NCBI RefSeq assembly: GCF_031755915.1 | Contig: NC_083379.1 | Location: 13,873,501 to 13,937,500, forward strand | Length of the DNA stretch: 64,000 nucleotides | From: Ziziphus jujuba | Lineage: Eukaryota > Streptophyta > Magnoliopsida > Rosales > Rhamnaceae | Reading direction: 5' to 3' | Part shown: one piece after another, positions 1 through 12,900 of the stretch | How the letters are laid out: each line of letters opens with the position of its first letter | Numbering within the stretch: the first letter of the stretch is position 1 | The notes under the pieces: model-generated | What the model was told of the DNA's origin: nothing | What the model saw: only the letters and a program-made list of their open reading frames with translations | The model's database searches: none | Program-made: the position numbers and the translations under genes

Positions 1-39
1 AATTGCCATTCCTATTTTTCTTTTTTTGTTTTCTTTTTT

Positions 40-480
40 TCTGGGCTACAAACACTGATACCTGCTGCACTTTAATATTAAAACGAAAAAAAAAAAAAAT
101 TCACCCTTCTTAATTAATGCTTGCACTACACTTCTTCATAAAAAAAACATAAAATAAACAAAAAAAAGTCTGTACGATTTTCTTTCTGTTTTTCTAAGAT
201 TATATAATTTTAGATATTATTATTATTAATGATTAAAATTAAAATAATATATTAAAGATAATGTAATTTTAAATATAATTAATATATGAATATATTAAAG
301 ATAATTTATTATTATTATTAAAGTTAAAAAAAAAATTATTCTTCTTAACTAATGCCTGCACTACACTTATTCAAAAAAAAAAAAAACACAAAATAAACAA
401 AAAAGCCTGTACGCTTTCTTTTTTTTTTTTTCCTCCCTTTAAGATTATATATTATTATTATTATTCTTTAAAATTAAAAT
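40..480. repeat. Degenerate upstream repeats, unit A
   Basis: Two to three degenerate copies of a block containing an A-rich run, an ACACTTCTTCATAAAA-like motif, 'ataaacaaaaaa' and 'ctgtacgattttctttt', spaced about 235-270 bp. The same array is seen at ~16,966-17,620 and ~60,606-61,250. Copies have drifted by indels and homopolymer changes. No coding capacity and no terminal repeats were seen, so I call it local tandem duplication, not an element. Confidence 0.6.
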
Positions 481-2333
481 TAATATATTAAAGATAATGT
501 AATTATTTAAGAAAACTGATTGTAATATTTAAAAATAATAATAATTTAATTTTTATCCATTATAATAAAAAATTCGATATTATTATTATTTTTTATTTTT
601 AAATGCTAAAACAGTTTCTTAATTCTTTTAGTATTCATATAACTTTTGATGTTGTAACTATTATGATGAATATAATCAAAGCTCTATTAAATATATTATT
701 AACAATGCAGTTAATTTTTTAAAACTATATGAGTAATAATTAAAAAAACGTTATATGAATAATAATAAAAAAGTAATATTATCTATTTTGAGTAATGTAA
801 TTATTTATATAAAATTATATGAATAATTTAATCATTTTATTTTAATAAAAATAATTTTTTTATAAAAATTATAATGCAGTACAATGATGTACCAAACACT
901 ATATAATATTGACACAATATAAGCCGATATAATATAAATTAATACAATACAAGTTATGCATACCAAATAAATTTTTATATGCCTAACAACTTGTTGTGTT
1001 TGTATAATATTTTGTCGCATTCATATCAAATTTTCTCACTTAAACATAATCCGTGAAGCAATCATATTATAACATGTAAATATGTATTTATTAATTAAAT
1101 TATTATGTAAGCTGTTGCCCAACCTCTTAACATCTTAACATTCTTAAGCAATTTATTTAACCCTCACGAAAGCATAAAAGATTAATATAAAGTTAAAAAA
1201 CCAAACATCCAAATCATATTTCCAAAAAATACTGCTGCAAGCACATCATCATTCTCAATCCATATTCAAAATATTAAATATTAACATCAAAATATCACTA
1301 AAGAAAAAGACAATGCTCGTAATGAAACAAAGTAATTTTTTTTTTCAAATTTCTACCGTGATCACCGCCATTATTGCATTCCAGGTTTCAATCTCGTAAA
1401 GCTTAAGAAAACAAATTAGAATATATCAAAAGTCAGCTACAAAGCAATAAAAAAAAATAATAATAGCTTTATTTTTTATCTGAAATTACAAAAATATCCA
1501 TGTTCTCGGGTCAAATTGGTTCAATTGTTGACAATCCGTTAACTATTATGTCTTAATGGGTTTACAAGTTATCAACTAAATCCAATATAAAAGATCTAAA
1601 CCTACAAATTTTCATGTGGGTTTGCTCCATATTATTAGATTGTGTGCATTTATTGTATAATATTGAATAAATAATCAATTAATTTATTTTTATTTGGTAA
1701 CATTTATGCGTTTGTTTTCACTTTTTATTTTTAGTTATGTATTTGTTTTTGTTTGGGATGATAGCTAAAAAGAAAAAAAAAAAAACCGTTTCAATTGTTT
1801 ATAAAATTAAACTTATTTTTAACAAACAAAATTTTATTTTCCATTGCAAATGAGACAATCCTAATCATTTAATCTTCTACTATAAACATGTGTATTTAAA
1901 TCTTCTATTATGTATTGATCATTATATGCCTTCAAATTCAAATGTGAATTAATTCAAATTATTTTTCCAGATTTTAATAAATAAAAAAAACCCTTAAAAA
2001 TCAAGTCAAGATTCAGAAGTTTTAATAATTAATTGATGTATCCAATCGGAATATCTTTTTGGAAGATCTCATAAGACTGAAATTTTGTCCTAACCATAGA
2101 AAAGATAAATTAAAAAAATAAAATAGAGAAAAAATAATAATAATAAAATCACATGTTGGTGGATGCAATAGAAATTTAAACATATGCTGATTTATTTGTC
2201 ACGCTATTAAGTGTGGGAGCCCACAGTGGATAGCAAGGTGCATTGGGAATGGAATATTAATAGTTTTGGAATGGAGGCATAAAGTCAAGAAAGACTTGAG
2301 AGGCTTTGCTTCTGCCTTTTATATCCTCCAAAA
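481..2333. other. AT-rich upstream region of alpha-glucosidase copy 1
   Basis: Non-coding, very AT-rich DNA with no convincing ORF. It is collinear with 17,700-20,045 (minus the hAT-like insertion) and with the DNA on either side of the CACTA element in unit C. The last ~120 bp before the start codon, including 'gtgtgggagcccacag' (~2211) and 'aagtcaagaaagac' (~2282), are conserved before all three gene copies. They probably contain the core promoter and 5' UTR. No TATA box could be assigned with confidence. Confidence 0.6.
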
Positions 2334-5300
2334 ATGATGGATAACATCAACAACGTTATCATCAACAAGAGAGTTGTTGTTGTTTTAGTATTTTGTGGGA
2401 TTTTGTTTCTGAATTTGTTCAGTGGATCTAATGGAGACACCGTCGGATTTGGATACTCCGTTCGATCCGTCGGTCTCGATAGCTCCGGCAAGTTCTTGAC
2501 TGCAAATCTTCAACTCATCAAAGCTTCTACCATTTTGGGTCCTGATATACACTCTCTCACCCTTACTGTTAGGTGAGCCCATTAATTCATTCATTTCCAT
2601 TTTACATTTATATACATATATTTTAAAATTTTCAATTCCATATTTGTTTTTGTAGCCTCAAGTCATTCCTTTTGTTATATGATTAATTTCTTGATAGTTT
2701 TCATTTATCTTTTATTATTATTCTTTTTTTGCTAAAATCTTATTACTATTATTATTATTATGAGTGGAGGATTGAACTCTAGACATTCCGAAAAATTTAG
2801 TTCAATAAAGTAAAATCATATAAACATGTAAGAAAAAAAAATTTCGTTATAACATTTACCAATCAATTTTTTAAAATCTGCATTTGAAACAGCCTAATAA
2901 TAAAAATTCATATAATAATTTAAATTTGAATTCCAATGTGTTTGAGAAAAAAATTAAAACATGCTGATAAATATGACAAATGGTGTAATAATAATGTTTT
3001 ATTTTCATATTAATATTATAACAGACCATTAAATCTTTTATGTAAATTGAGAGATCAATCACTGTACAATATAAAAGTTAATAATATTAAAAGATTTATA
3101 TTTCACTCATATTTGTAATTAGATTCACCATAAGCAAGCAATTTCACTAAATTTAAATATTTATAGGGAAAAACTTAATCATTTTTTTTCCCCAATTATT
3201 CTATGGAAAATATGGATAATTAACCGTTTAAGTTTTATTTTTGTCAATTTTATTTTTAAGAATACAATTTATTCATATATACATAAATTTGAACATTGTT
3301 TGCAAAACATGTTATCTCTCACAGTCATGACACAAAAGACCGTCTGAGAATCAGAATCACAGACTCCGAAACCAAACGATGGGAGGTCCCCCAAGACATC
3401 ATCCCCCGCCAAATCCATCATCCCCATTCCCACCTCCGCCACTCCTTCTCCGAAAACCACCTCTCTTCTTCGCCGGAAAACCTCTTCCCGCCCTCGGAAA
3501 ACCACCTCTACTCCGACCCCAATTCCGACCTCCTCTTCACCCTTCGCAACACTACCCCATTCGGCTTCACCGTGTCCCGCCATTCCTCCGGCGACGTCCT
3601 CTTCGACACTTCTCCGGCCAATTCGAATCCCGAGACGTTCTTGATCTTCAAGGACCAGTACATCCAGCTCTCTTCCCGGCTCCCCAAGGATACATCCTCT
3701 CTGTACGGCCTGGGCGAGCACACCTTGAGCTCCTTCAAGCTCACACCTGGAAAGACTCTGACTCTGTGGAACGCCGACATCGGGAGCGCCAATACTGATG
3801 TGAATCTTTATGGGTCGCACCCTTTCTATCTGGATGTCAGATCGCCGTCCGGAAATAGTCACGGGGTTTTGCTGCTGAACAGTAATGGGATGGATATAGT
3901 GTATGGTGGTGATAGGATTACGTACAAGGTCATCGGTGGAGTCGTTGATTTGTATTTCTTTGCTGGGTCTTCGCCGGAATTGGTTATGGAGCAGTATACC
4001 GAGCTTATTGGCCGCCCTGCCCCTATGCCTTATTGGTCTTTCGGTAAGTAGAAGGACTACTCTGTTTGTTCTTTTGGTCATTGTAACATATATGTTATGC
4101 GCATTATGTAGTAATATATACTATAGACGGATATGCACACAAATGTGCATGTACACCGTAAGAGCTTTATTGATTGCTTCCATGGTGTTGCTATCTCTTT
4201 GTTATATGAATATGATATCAAGGTTGTATTGAATATGCGTACTGGGTAGTAGGAATAGGTAAAGGGAAACAAAAATAAGCTTTTTGTGAAACCAAATTAT
4301 TTGAGAATGAAATGAGTTTTTGGTTTGGATTAAAGATTTTTGTTCAAAGAAAATTTTGAAAAAGTGTTATCTCTTATTTAAAGTTGGGAAATTTTGAAAA
4401 TTTGTAATGAACTGAAAGCAATTTAAAATCTATAGCTACCTTTACATGGGTAAACTTGATATTATTTGGAATAATTCTGCTTCTCTTTTATGTTCTTAAA
4501 GGATTCCACCAATGCCGATATGGTTACAAAGATGTCTCTGATGTTGAGGGTGTGGTTGCTAATTATTCCAAAGCTCGAATTCCTCTTGAAGTTATTTGGA
4601 CAGATATTGACTACATGGATGCATATAAGGATTTCACTCTTGATCCCATTAATTTTCCACTGGATAAGATGAAGGGTTTTACTGAAAGAATTCACCAAAA
4701 CGGACAGAAATATGTGCTCATCTTAGATCCTGGTATGCGGTGATAGTTAACCTTTATTGAGTTAACCTTCATTGAGGATTTTCCTCTGTTAGTATATATA
4801 ATTTGATCCTTTAGCCTCTAAATATAATTAAAAATATATAATTTCACTTTGAACTTTCATTTCAGAAAATTCAACTACTCAATAAACTATTTTGACAATA
4901 TTTACCATGTAAAAAGGAAATATTCTTTATTCGACTGACTTTTATTTTGTTTTATCGCTCTTTTGCCTGCAAAATATGTGAAAAATAAATACATTCGGCA
5001 TGGGTTTTCACATTCAAGTTCTCAAGTCTCCTATAATGACAAATCTGGTGTCTTCTCCTCAGGTATCAGTGTGAACAAAACATATGAAACCTACTTAAGA
5101 GGGATAAAAGCCGATGCCTTCATAAAACGTGATGGTATCCCCTACTTGGGGAGTGTTTGGCCTGGATCAGTCTACTTCCCTGATTTCTTAAATCCAGCTG
5201 GTGGAACTTTTTGGGGTAACGAGATCAAGATATTTCGAGATATTCTTCCCTTTGATGGTCTCTGGCTGGACATGAATGAGATATCCAATTTCATAACATC

Positions 5301-6960
5301 CCCTCCTACACCATCTTCTAAACTTGATGACCCTCCGTACAAAATCAATAATGCTGCAATCCAGCGAGGAATTAATTATAATACCGTACCAGCTACAGCT
5401 TTGCACTTTGGCAATATTACAGAGTACAATGCCCATAACCTTTATGGTCTACTAGAAGCTAAAGCCACAAATGCAGCCTTGGTTAATGTTATTGGTAAGA
5501 GGCCCTTCATTCTTTCAAGATCAACTTTTGTGGGCTCTGGGAAGTACACAGCACATTGGACTGGAGATAATGCTGCCACATGGGATGATTTGGCTTATAC
5601 CATTCCATCCATTTTGAACTTTGGATTGTTTGGAATTCCAATGGTTGGAGCTGATATATGTGGTTTCTCCAGAAACACTACTGAGGAGCTCTGCAGACGT
5701 TGGATTCAGGTAAGAGTACTGATGCATTTGGAAATGATATGGAAGTTATCTAATACTGTCATGCAGTGCATTGTTTTATGTTGTATATGAGTAATTTTGT
5801 TGCATGCACAAGATCATTTTGAGAGTTAATAGAAATTAGATTACCTCACTTTTTGTCATCACTCATCAATTATTTCACTTCATGTTAGATTATACGTGCA
5901 GATTTGTACTCCATTTCCCAATCATTTTGTTTTCACTTGTCCATTATAAAGATTGATAACTCTAATGAGTGAAACAGATAAAAATCTTATTTTCAAAAGA
6001 GCTGCTTCCTTTGATTGCTAGGGAATTTGAATTATGCCCCAAAGTTGATGGCTAACACTATTTTTTACCATGCAGTTAGGTGCTTTTTATCCCTTTGCAA
6101 GAGACCACTCTGATAAATCTACAATCCGTCAAGAGCTCTATCTTTGGGATTCAGTTGCTGCATCAGCCAGGAAGGTTCTTGGTCTCCGCTACCGGCTGCT
6201 TCCCTTATTTTACACACTGATATATGAGGCACACAAAAAGGGGACCCCTATTGCACGACCCCTTTTCTTCTCCTTTCCTCAAGACACCAAAACTTATGGC
6301 ATCAATTCACAATTTTTAATTGGTAGAGGTATATTGGTGTCACCTGTATTGAAGTCAGGAGCAGTTTCTGTTGATGCATACTTCCCAGCAGGAAACTGGT
6401 TTGACCTCTTTAATCTCTCCCGTTCAGTTAGTGCACAATCAGGACAGTATTTCAAACTTGATGCACCTCCTGATCATATAAACGTGCATGTTCGAGAAGG
6501 AAATATCTTGGCCCTGCAAGGAGAAGCATTGACAACAAAAGCTGCACGGAGAACACCGTTCCAGCTCTTGGTTGTCAGCAGTAGCAGCACAAATGGCACC
6601 GGAGAAGCTTTTCTAGATGATGGGGAGGAAGTGGAGATGGGAGGAGAGGGAGGGAAGTGGAGTCTGGTGAGTTTTTCAAGCTCAGTTCAAGGGGACAAAG
6701 TGGTGGTTGAATCAAATGTTGTGAATGCAGAATTTGCTTTATCTCAGAAGTGGATAATTGATAGAATTACCACTATAGGATTGAAAAATGCTAAGAGACT
6801 GAAAGGTTATGAATTATATACAAAGTCAGGAAGAAGTTTTGCAAAACATTATGGTATTAAAACTAGCTTTGATAGCTCTGATCAGTTCAGCAAAGTAGAG
6901 ATGGAAGGGTTGTCGTTGCTTATAGGAGAGCCATTCAAGATAGTATTGAATCTTGGCTAG
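2334..6960 (+). CDS. Alpha-glucosidase, GH31, copy 1 (intact)
   Basis: Retaining exo-alpha-glucosidase (EC 3.2.1.20 type) that releases glucose from the non-reducing ends of maltose and other alpha-glucans; predicted to be secreted or vacuolar. Inferred exons are 2334-2572, 3325-4043, 4502-4732, 5063-5709 and 6076-6960. All junctions are GT/AG and in phase, giving 2721 nt and 906 aa, close to plant AGLU1-type enzymes (~900 aa). A signal peptide is visible at ~12-35 (hydrophobic [16 protein letters not shown]). The N-terminal beta domain occupies ~45-250, the catalytic barrel ~260-640 and beta-sandwich domains the rest. The GH31 nucleophile is D466 in WLDMNE and the acid/base is D565 in HWTGDNAA. 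W352-T-D-I-D ([13 protein letters not shown]) favours alpha-glucosidase over the related alpha-xylosidase XYL1, which I recall has a different motif here. Four NxS/T sites are visible (NKT, NIT, NTT, NLS). The ATG doublet at 2334/2337 leaves the exact start ambiguous by one residue. No internal stop was seen. Confidence 0.95.
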
Positions 6961-7000
6961 CAAAGCATTAAGAATTTTCCACAAGGAATTGTAATCTAAA

Positions 7001-7006
7001 AATAAA
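7001..7006 (+). promoter_or_regulatory. Poly(A) signal, alpha-glucosidase copy 1
   Basis: AATAAA 41 bp after the stop codon. The same hexamer lies at the same distance after copies 2 and 3, in conserved sequence. Confidence 0.6.
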
Positions 7007-7073
7007 TTAATGATTACAAATAAGTTACATCTCTATTTATTTTCGGTTGGTTGCCTTTTCTCTTTCTTCTAGT

Positions 7074-7110
7074 TTATATATATATATATATTATATATAT
7101 ATATATATAT
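7074..7110. repeat. (TA)n microsatellite
   Basis: Nearly pure TA run just after the copy 1 3' UTR. It is absent after copies 2 and 3, which have A runs instead. Confidence 0.9.
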
Positions 7111-7484
7111 AAAAAAAACCGTAAAGTCAACTAGTAGAAGTGGTATTTAGGAGAAACCATGAATGTAGGGGTATTATGTATGAAGGTTAATATTTGTGAT
7201 GGTTCCTTTGAATTTCACATATTAGTATTGATCCATTGGCAACATACTTACACTTTATATTGGACATCTATTGTGGTAAGTGTTAAAAGTTGTTACTTGT
7301 CCAATTAGATTTTTAATTTTAAGTATTTGTTGTGATAACCTTACTATTTCATATATCAGCATATTCTCAACTTAATTCCCTTTTAAAAGGAAATTAATTT
7401 TCAATTTCTTGGAAATTAGTTTATCATATCCACTCTTGTAAATTTTTTTGTTTTTGTTTTTTAGGTAATAAAAAAAAAAAAGAT

Positions 7485-7650
7485 GGTCCATGATAGTATT
7501 ATACGCATGAGGTCAAGGTCATGCCAAAACCTTGAGCCACATGGATTAATAACATGGAACTATTCGACGTAATAATGAAACTCGTCAAGACTCAAATCCT
7601 AACTCCTATGTCGTTTGTCATCTTATTCACCACTAGAATCGTATTCATAG
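7485..7650 (-). mobile_element. SINE-like remnant (tRNA-derived), unit A
   Basis: On the - strand a B-box-like GGATTTGAGTC is preceded by a weak A-box-like TAGTGGTGAA, and the element ends in an A/T-rich run. Homologous copies sit at the same place in unit B (~25,375-25,545) and unit C (~48,440-48,615), so insertion predates duplication. Target-site duplications were not resolved. From 7651 to 8127 I see only LINE-leader-like non-coding sequence. Confidence 0.4.
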
Positions 7651-8190
7651 AGCACTTGTTAATGGGTTAATGTTATGATTCACTTTTTATATAAATTTTT
7701 AGTTTTAGAACTATAAACCTAATTTAAATTAAATCAAGTTAATGATCATCATATCAGTATTGATTTAACAGATAATCATCACGATGGTGACAAATAACTT
7801 TACTTTTTCTTAGGTCATGTTTCCATAACTTTTAAAAAGCTAGAACAAAGGAGTTGTTTCTAATATCAACTATGTAATGTGAACTCCCAAGCGCAATCCT
7901 ACTAACAGTGAGGAATGCAACTGTCGGCTGACCTTCTAAGGATGGCACCACCACCAACGATTCTTCCATAACCTTGTAGAACCACTGCTTATTGTTGGAG
8001 AAGGCCGCCATAGTTGTTTGTGTTAATCCACCGATCAAGTCAATGATTACTTAGAACATTACCATGATGATCTAAACTCATAAGATCGATCATCCTTACT
8101 ATCCAGGGATGTCCTATTTCCCTTCTGTTGATTGGTCTTGGCCTTCCTGAAACTTTTCTCTCTCTCTTTTTACTAAATACCTCTATTTTC

Positions 8191-9840
8191 ATGGAGCATT
8201 ATCAAAACCACATGATTATGTTGCATGAGTCCCTTAGGACTCTTTCACTCCAACCAAAGTCCAACCCAGATTTGATGGTGAACGTCAGAGCCCTAGTTGG
8301 AAAAGTTTTAACCACTCGGAACTTCAGTCTATTCACTATCACATAAATAGTTGGGAAAACTTCGAAGCTGAAGGGCAAAGTTTATATCGAAAAGTTTAGT
8401 GAGAATGTCTTCAAATTTTCTTTTGAGATTTTCAAAGATAAAAAGATATATTTTTAGGAACAGATGTTGGTATTTTAATGGAGCTCATCTTATCCTTAAG
8501 GAGTGGCCGGTATCGTTGACACTATCTAAGATTTCTTTCTGCTACTCCACATTTTCTTTGCAGATTCGCAGGCTCCCTCCCATGTACCTATACAAAGACA
8601 CTGCATCTTTGATAAGGAACCGGCTGGGAAAAGTCCATAGTGACTCTATAAAATAGAATTGTGTGGTGGCACAAAGGTATTTACAGTTTAGGGTGGACAT
8701 TGATGTTGAAAGCCCATCCCAGTTAGGTTTTTTCTGGAGAGATTAGAAGGGAAGGAACCTTGGATCCAATTTAAACATGAACAATTAGGGGACTTTTTCT
8801 ATAGATGCGGTTGCCTAACTCATGTTACTGGTAAACGCTCTTTCGACAAGCCGGTGACCATTACCACAAAGACTGGAGTGGAGGTCTGCTTGTACAGCTC
8901 TTGGATGAGATCGGAGTCGCCGGGGAGTATACTCTTCATCAACCTACCAATGGATGTTAGGGATCATATCTAGCTCAATGAAGGAGAAAATTTTCTGAAA
9001 TCACAAGGTGCGATGGTTTCCAACACCTATTGGCTTGATGAAACACTACACCATAAACCTTGAAGCTCAAGGAATAGGAAAAGAACAATAGCAGCCATTA
9101 TCAAAGGATTTTATAGGCTAAATATAGGAATGTCAGATAGATGTGCCTAGAGTTGGAAGCACTGGGCCTCACACTTAAAAATGGGATCTGGATTTTGAGG
9201 AAGAGCTTTAGTAGCCAGTTTTTAGGAAATTAAAAAACCCTTTGTTTAATTTAGTGGGCTTGGCTAACTGTGCCACAAATATTATCCAAGCTATAACAGC
9301 CTCAAACGCTAGGGAAAAAGAGAAATGGGCTAGATTGACCCATACTTCCTAGAAACTATTGATTTGGACCTCCTAACAGTAAAAAAGGCTTTCGGAAGTG
9401 GGAAATTTTGTGTGGAAAAGAAAAATAATTTGTTGGCCCATAAACGCCCAGCTATGATAGATCTAATAAGACATCCTAAAGGATATATTAGAATTGAATA
9501 ATCCCAAGATTGGGAAATTATGACAGGTGATTTTAGTTTTACAAAGATTATGGATCACGAAAATTCTAGAGAGACACTATTTAACAATACTCATTCACAA
9601 CAAAAAGAGCCATCAAAGGTTTCTCAATGAGAGAATGACGAAGACAGAGAAGAGCTTGGATTCTTAGAAGGAGCATCGTTTGTACCCCTCCAAAGAGATG
9701 AAGAGGAAGCTTTGGGGAACTCTACTATAACACCTACAAATAGGAGAAATATCAAAATCAAGATGGAAGATTTAGTAGACAATGGTCTTGGAAACAAGGA
9801 ACCAGAAGGAGAGCCTAGAAGAATAGAGAAAGGGAGATGA
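8191..9840 (+). pseudogene. LINE ORF1 remnant: DUF4283 and decayed zinc knuckle
   Basis: Begins at the ATG of MEHYQNHM and runs, through several frames, to TGA at 9838. The middle (~8,400-8,640) reads as a DUF4283-like RNA-binding module (NGAHLILKEW, then LPPMYLYKDTASL). The zinc knuckle at ~8,795-8,840 has lost two of its three cysteines relative to the unit C copy, where CX2CX4HX4C is complete. It is broken by in-frame stops (for example after VHSDSIK) and shifts. Such ORF1 products bind LINE RNA; this copy cannot encode one. Confidence 0.75.
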
Positions 9841-9912
9841 GCTCTTCCTCTAGATGGCATCTGGATTTTCATTAGGCCAAAGAGATTGGCCTAATCATGG
9901 TCCCCCTTAGCC

Positions 9913-12900
9913 ATGAAGATTCTTTCTTGGAAATTGTAGGGGTTTGGGTCAACCATAAGTCATCAGCGCCCTCAAAAGTCTGGCTAAAAGGCATAGTCCC
10001 TTTTGTGTTTCTTTTTGCAAAACAAAATGAGAAATGAAACAAATGGAGTGAATTTGTAGAAGTTTGGGATTCTATAATGCTGAAATTGTCGAAGCTAGAG
10101 GGAATGTTGAAGGCATATGCCTAATGTGGTTGGATGATATAAATTTGGTGAACTCATGGAAATCCAAACAAGTCATATACGGTGATATTATTGGAAGAGA
10201 GAGGAATCCTATCTGGAGTTTACTGGCATACTATAGTGCTCCTTATTATAATGACAAGAAGGATCTTTGGAATCATATTACCAACAGAGTCTCTAATTTG
10301 AAAAAGGCCTTGGTTACTGTTTGGAAATCTGAATGAAATTATTGATAGCTCAGAAAAATTAGGAGGGCATCAAATATAGAAAGGAAAACCTTATCTGAAA
10401 TAATTATTCATGAGGTTATTGGAATTGATTTAGACTTTATAGGAGGATGATTTACATGAAACAATCGACAGGGAGGACAAGCTCTCATAAGAGAAAAACT
10501 AGATAAGGCTATTGTAGACAAAAATTGGCTAGAGGATAATTTGCAAGCTGTGTTGGAACATTTACAATTTGAAGAATTAGGCAATTGCCCCATTTTCATA
10601 TGGATTAAAGGGGAATATAGAAGACTGAAGAGACCGTTTAGATTTTTTAAGGCATGGACTTCAAATAAGTCAAGTTCATATGTAATGGATAAAGCATGGA
10701 ATGTAGATTGCACCTCGGATTGGACAATCACAAGCTAAAAAAGAGCCTGGTGGAGACATCTAAAGCTTTGCGGATTTGGAACAAAACAGTTTTTGGGGTT
10801 GTTAATAAACAAATTAAAAATTTGGAACTGGAATTAAGATCCATCCAGCAACAAGATGTTAGGAACTTGGCCAAGGAGACTTTGATTTTAGATAAACCGA
10901 GACAATATCGAGTCAGATGGGAGTCAATTCTTTGACAAAAATCCAAAGAGATTTGGCTAAAAGAACGAAGACAGGAATAAAAAATTCTTTCATACCAGCT
11001 TGTTAACTAGGAGAAAAAGGAATAACATTCAGGTTATCAAGGAAGACCATAAATGGTTGTATGGGATTGATCAAATAAGTCGTTATTTTATCCACCATTT
11101 ACAAAGTTTATACAAATCTGATCATCCCCAGATTCTTGAGCCTTTTAAAGAGTTGGGAAATAGCTTTATTACTCAAGAAGAAAAATCAGAGCTAATGAGA
11201 ATTCCTTTAGCTAAAGAGGTCAAAGATTGTCTGGCATTTACACCCTTTGAAGAGCCTTGGTCCAAATGGTTTCTCAGGAGTTTTCTTTCATAGCCACTGG
11301 AGAACACAGTGATAAAGTTCACTCAAGAACATTTTACAACCCAAAAAAAAAAAAAAAAAAAAACCCCTTGTAATGTCAATGAGACATTCATAGTTCTTAG
11401 TCCAAAAATAAATTAGCTATAAAATTTTAACCAATTTCAGTCGATCAGCTTTTGCAATTTTGTATACAAGATTAATGCAAAAAATTTAGCAGGAAGACTA
11501 AGCAAAGTGATGGACAAGATTGTCCTTCCTAATCAAAGAGCTTTTATCAAAGGAAGATGGATAGCTGAAAACACAGTGGTGGCCCATGAGATAGTTCATA
11601 AAGTCTGAAACCATAAGATCATTGAAATAGACCTCAAAAAAGCTTATGACCGGTTAGAATGGAGCTTCCTAGATAAGGCATTTGAAACTTAGGGATCCTT
11701 TGTGACAGTCCAGACCATCTACATGTAGATATTGTCCGCTTTGGATATGGAAAATCCTCTTACAACCCAGCTCTCACGGATTTAAAACGTGTCTACAAGG
11801 GAAAGGTATCCACACGCTTATAAGCCATGCTTTGTTTTTTTTTCCAACCGATGTGGAATTTCATAATCCTCCCCCCTTGGGGTCCATCGTCCTCGCTGGC
11901 ACACCGATTCGGGTCCGACTCTAATACCATTTGTGACAACCCAGACCACCAGCATGTAGATATTGTCCGCTTTGGGCCTGGAAAATTCTCTTACAATCCA
12001 GCCCTCGTGGGTTTAAAATGCATCTATAAGGAAAAGTTATCTACACGCTTATAAGCCATGCTTCATTCCCTTTTCCAACCGATGTGGGACTTCACATCCT
12101 TAATGGATTTCAGATGGATGATTGGTAGTTGTGTCAGCTCGGTAAAATTTTTCCTCCTTGTAAAAATGGAAGTATTTGTGGTTCTTTTTGCCTGAGTAGA
12201 GGCCTTCGTCAAGGTGATCGGCTTTCTCCTCTCATTTTCATTCTTTAATTTGAATTTTCTCAACATTTTTACTCAAAGAAGAAGAATAAGAAAATCTGCA
12301 TGGAATCAAGATTGCTCAAAATGCTCCAGCTGTCTCTCACCTAATGTACGGAGTGACCTTTTTATTATGTGTTGTGCTGACCTTCATAAAACTTTTGTGG
12401 CCAACGAGTGTTTTAACAACTATTGAGCAGGCCGAGACAATAACCAAATGTAGATAAGCTTAACATTCTTTTCTCCAAAGCTACCATTTGAAAAGATAGG
12501 AAGGTAATCAAGGAAATTTTGGATTTCAAAGATATAAGACCAAAAGGAATTTATTTGGGAAACTCTATAATTTTCAGAAGGAACAAAACAAATTAATTCA
12601 TCAAGTTGAAGGAAAAAGTAAAAAACAGATTGGAAGGTTGGAACAAACTTCTCCTATTCAAGTCGAACAAGGCTATCCTGATCAAGTTTGTTATTCAAGC
12701 CATGCCAAACTACATTTCACCTACCTCTTGGGGTTTGCGAAGAGCTAAATGATTTAGTTTGTAGATTTTAGTGGGAGAATAAGCTAAATGCGTCAGGAAG
12801 GCATAGAAAGAAATATGCAAACACAAGGAACTGGGAGGCCTTGGATTCAGGATGTTTAAGGAGATGAATTTAGCTATAGTAGTTAAACTTGAGTGGAAAC

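Noticed and set aside
3269..4081. 270-codon open frame on the - strand opposite exon 2 of copy 1, with similar ones at 21,361-21,948 and 44,246-45,226
   Set aside because: It is antisense to the GC-rich, codon-biased exon 2. Its Arg-rich content has no domain, and it persists only because the sense exon is conserved.
4963..5062. Extension of exon 4 upstream to an in-frame ATG-like start
   Set aside because: This is intron 3 that happens to stay open. The AG at 5061-5062 restores the conserved G-I-S-V-N-K-T reading in phase with exon 3.
2334..6960. Alpha-xylosidase (XYL1 type) as the identity of the GH31 genes
   Set aside because: The barrel motif is [14 protein letters not shown] and the sequence follows the plant AGLU1 type throughout exons 3-5. 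XYL1-type proteins have a different motif at this place.
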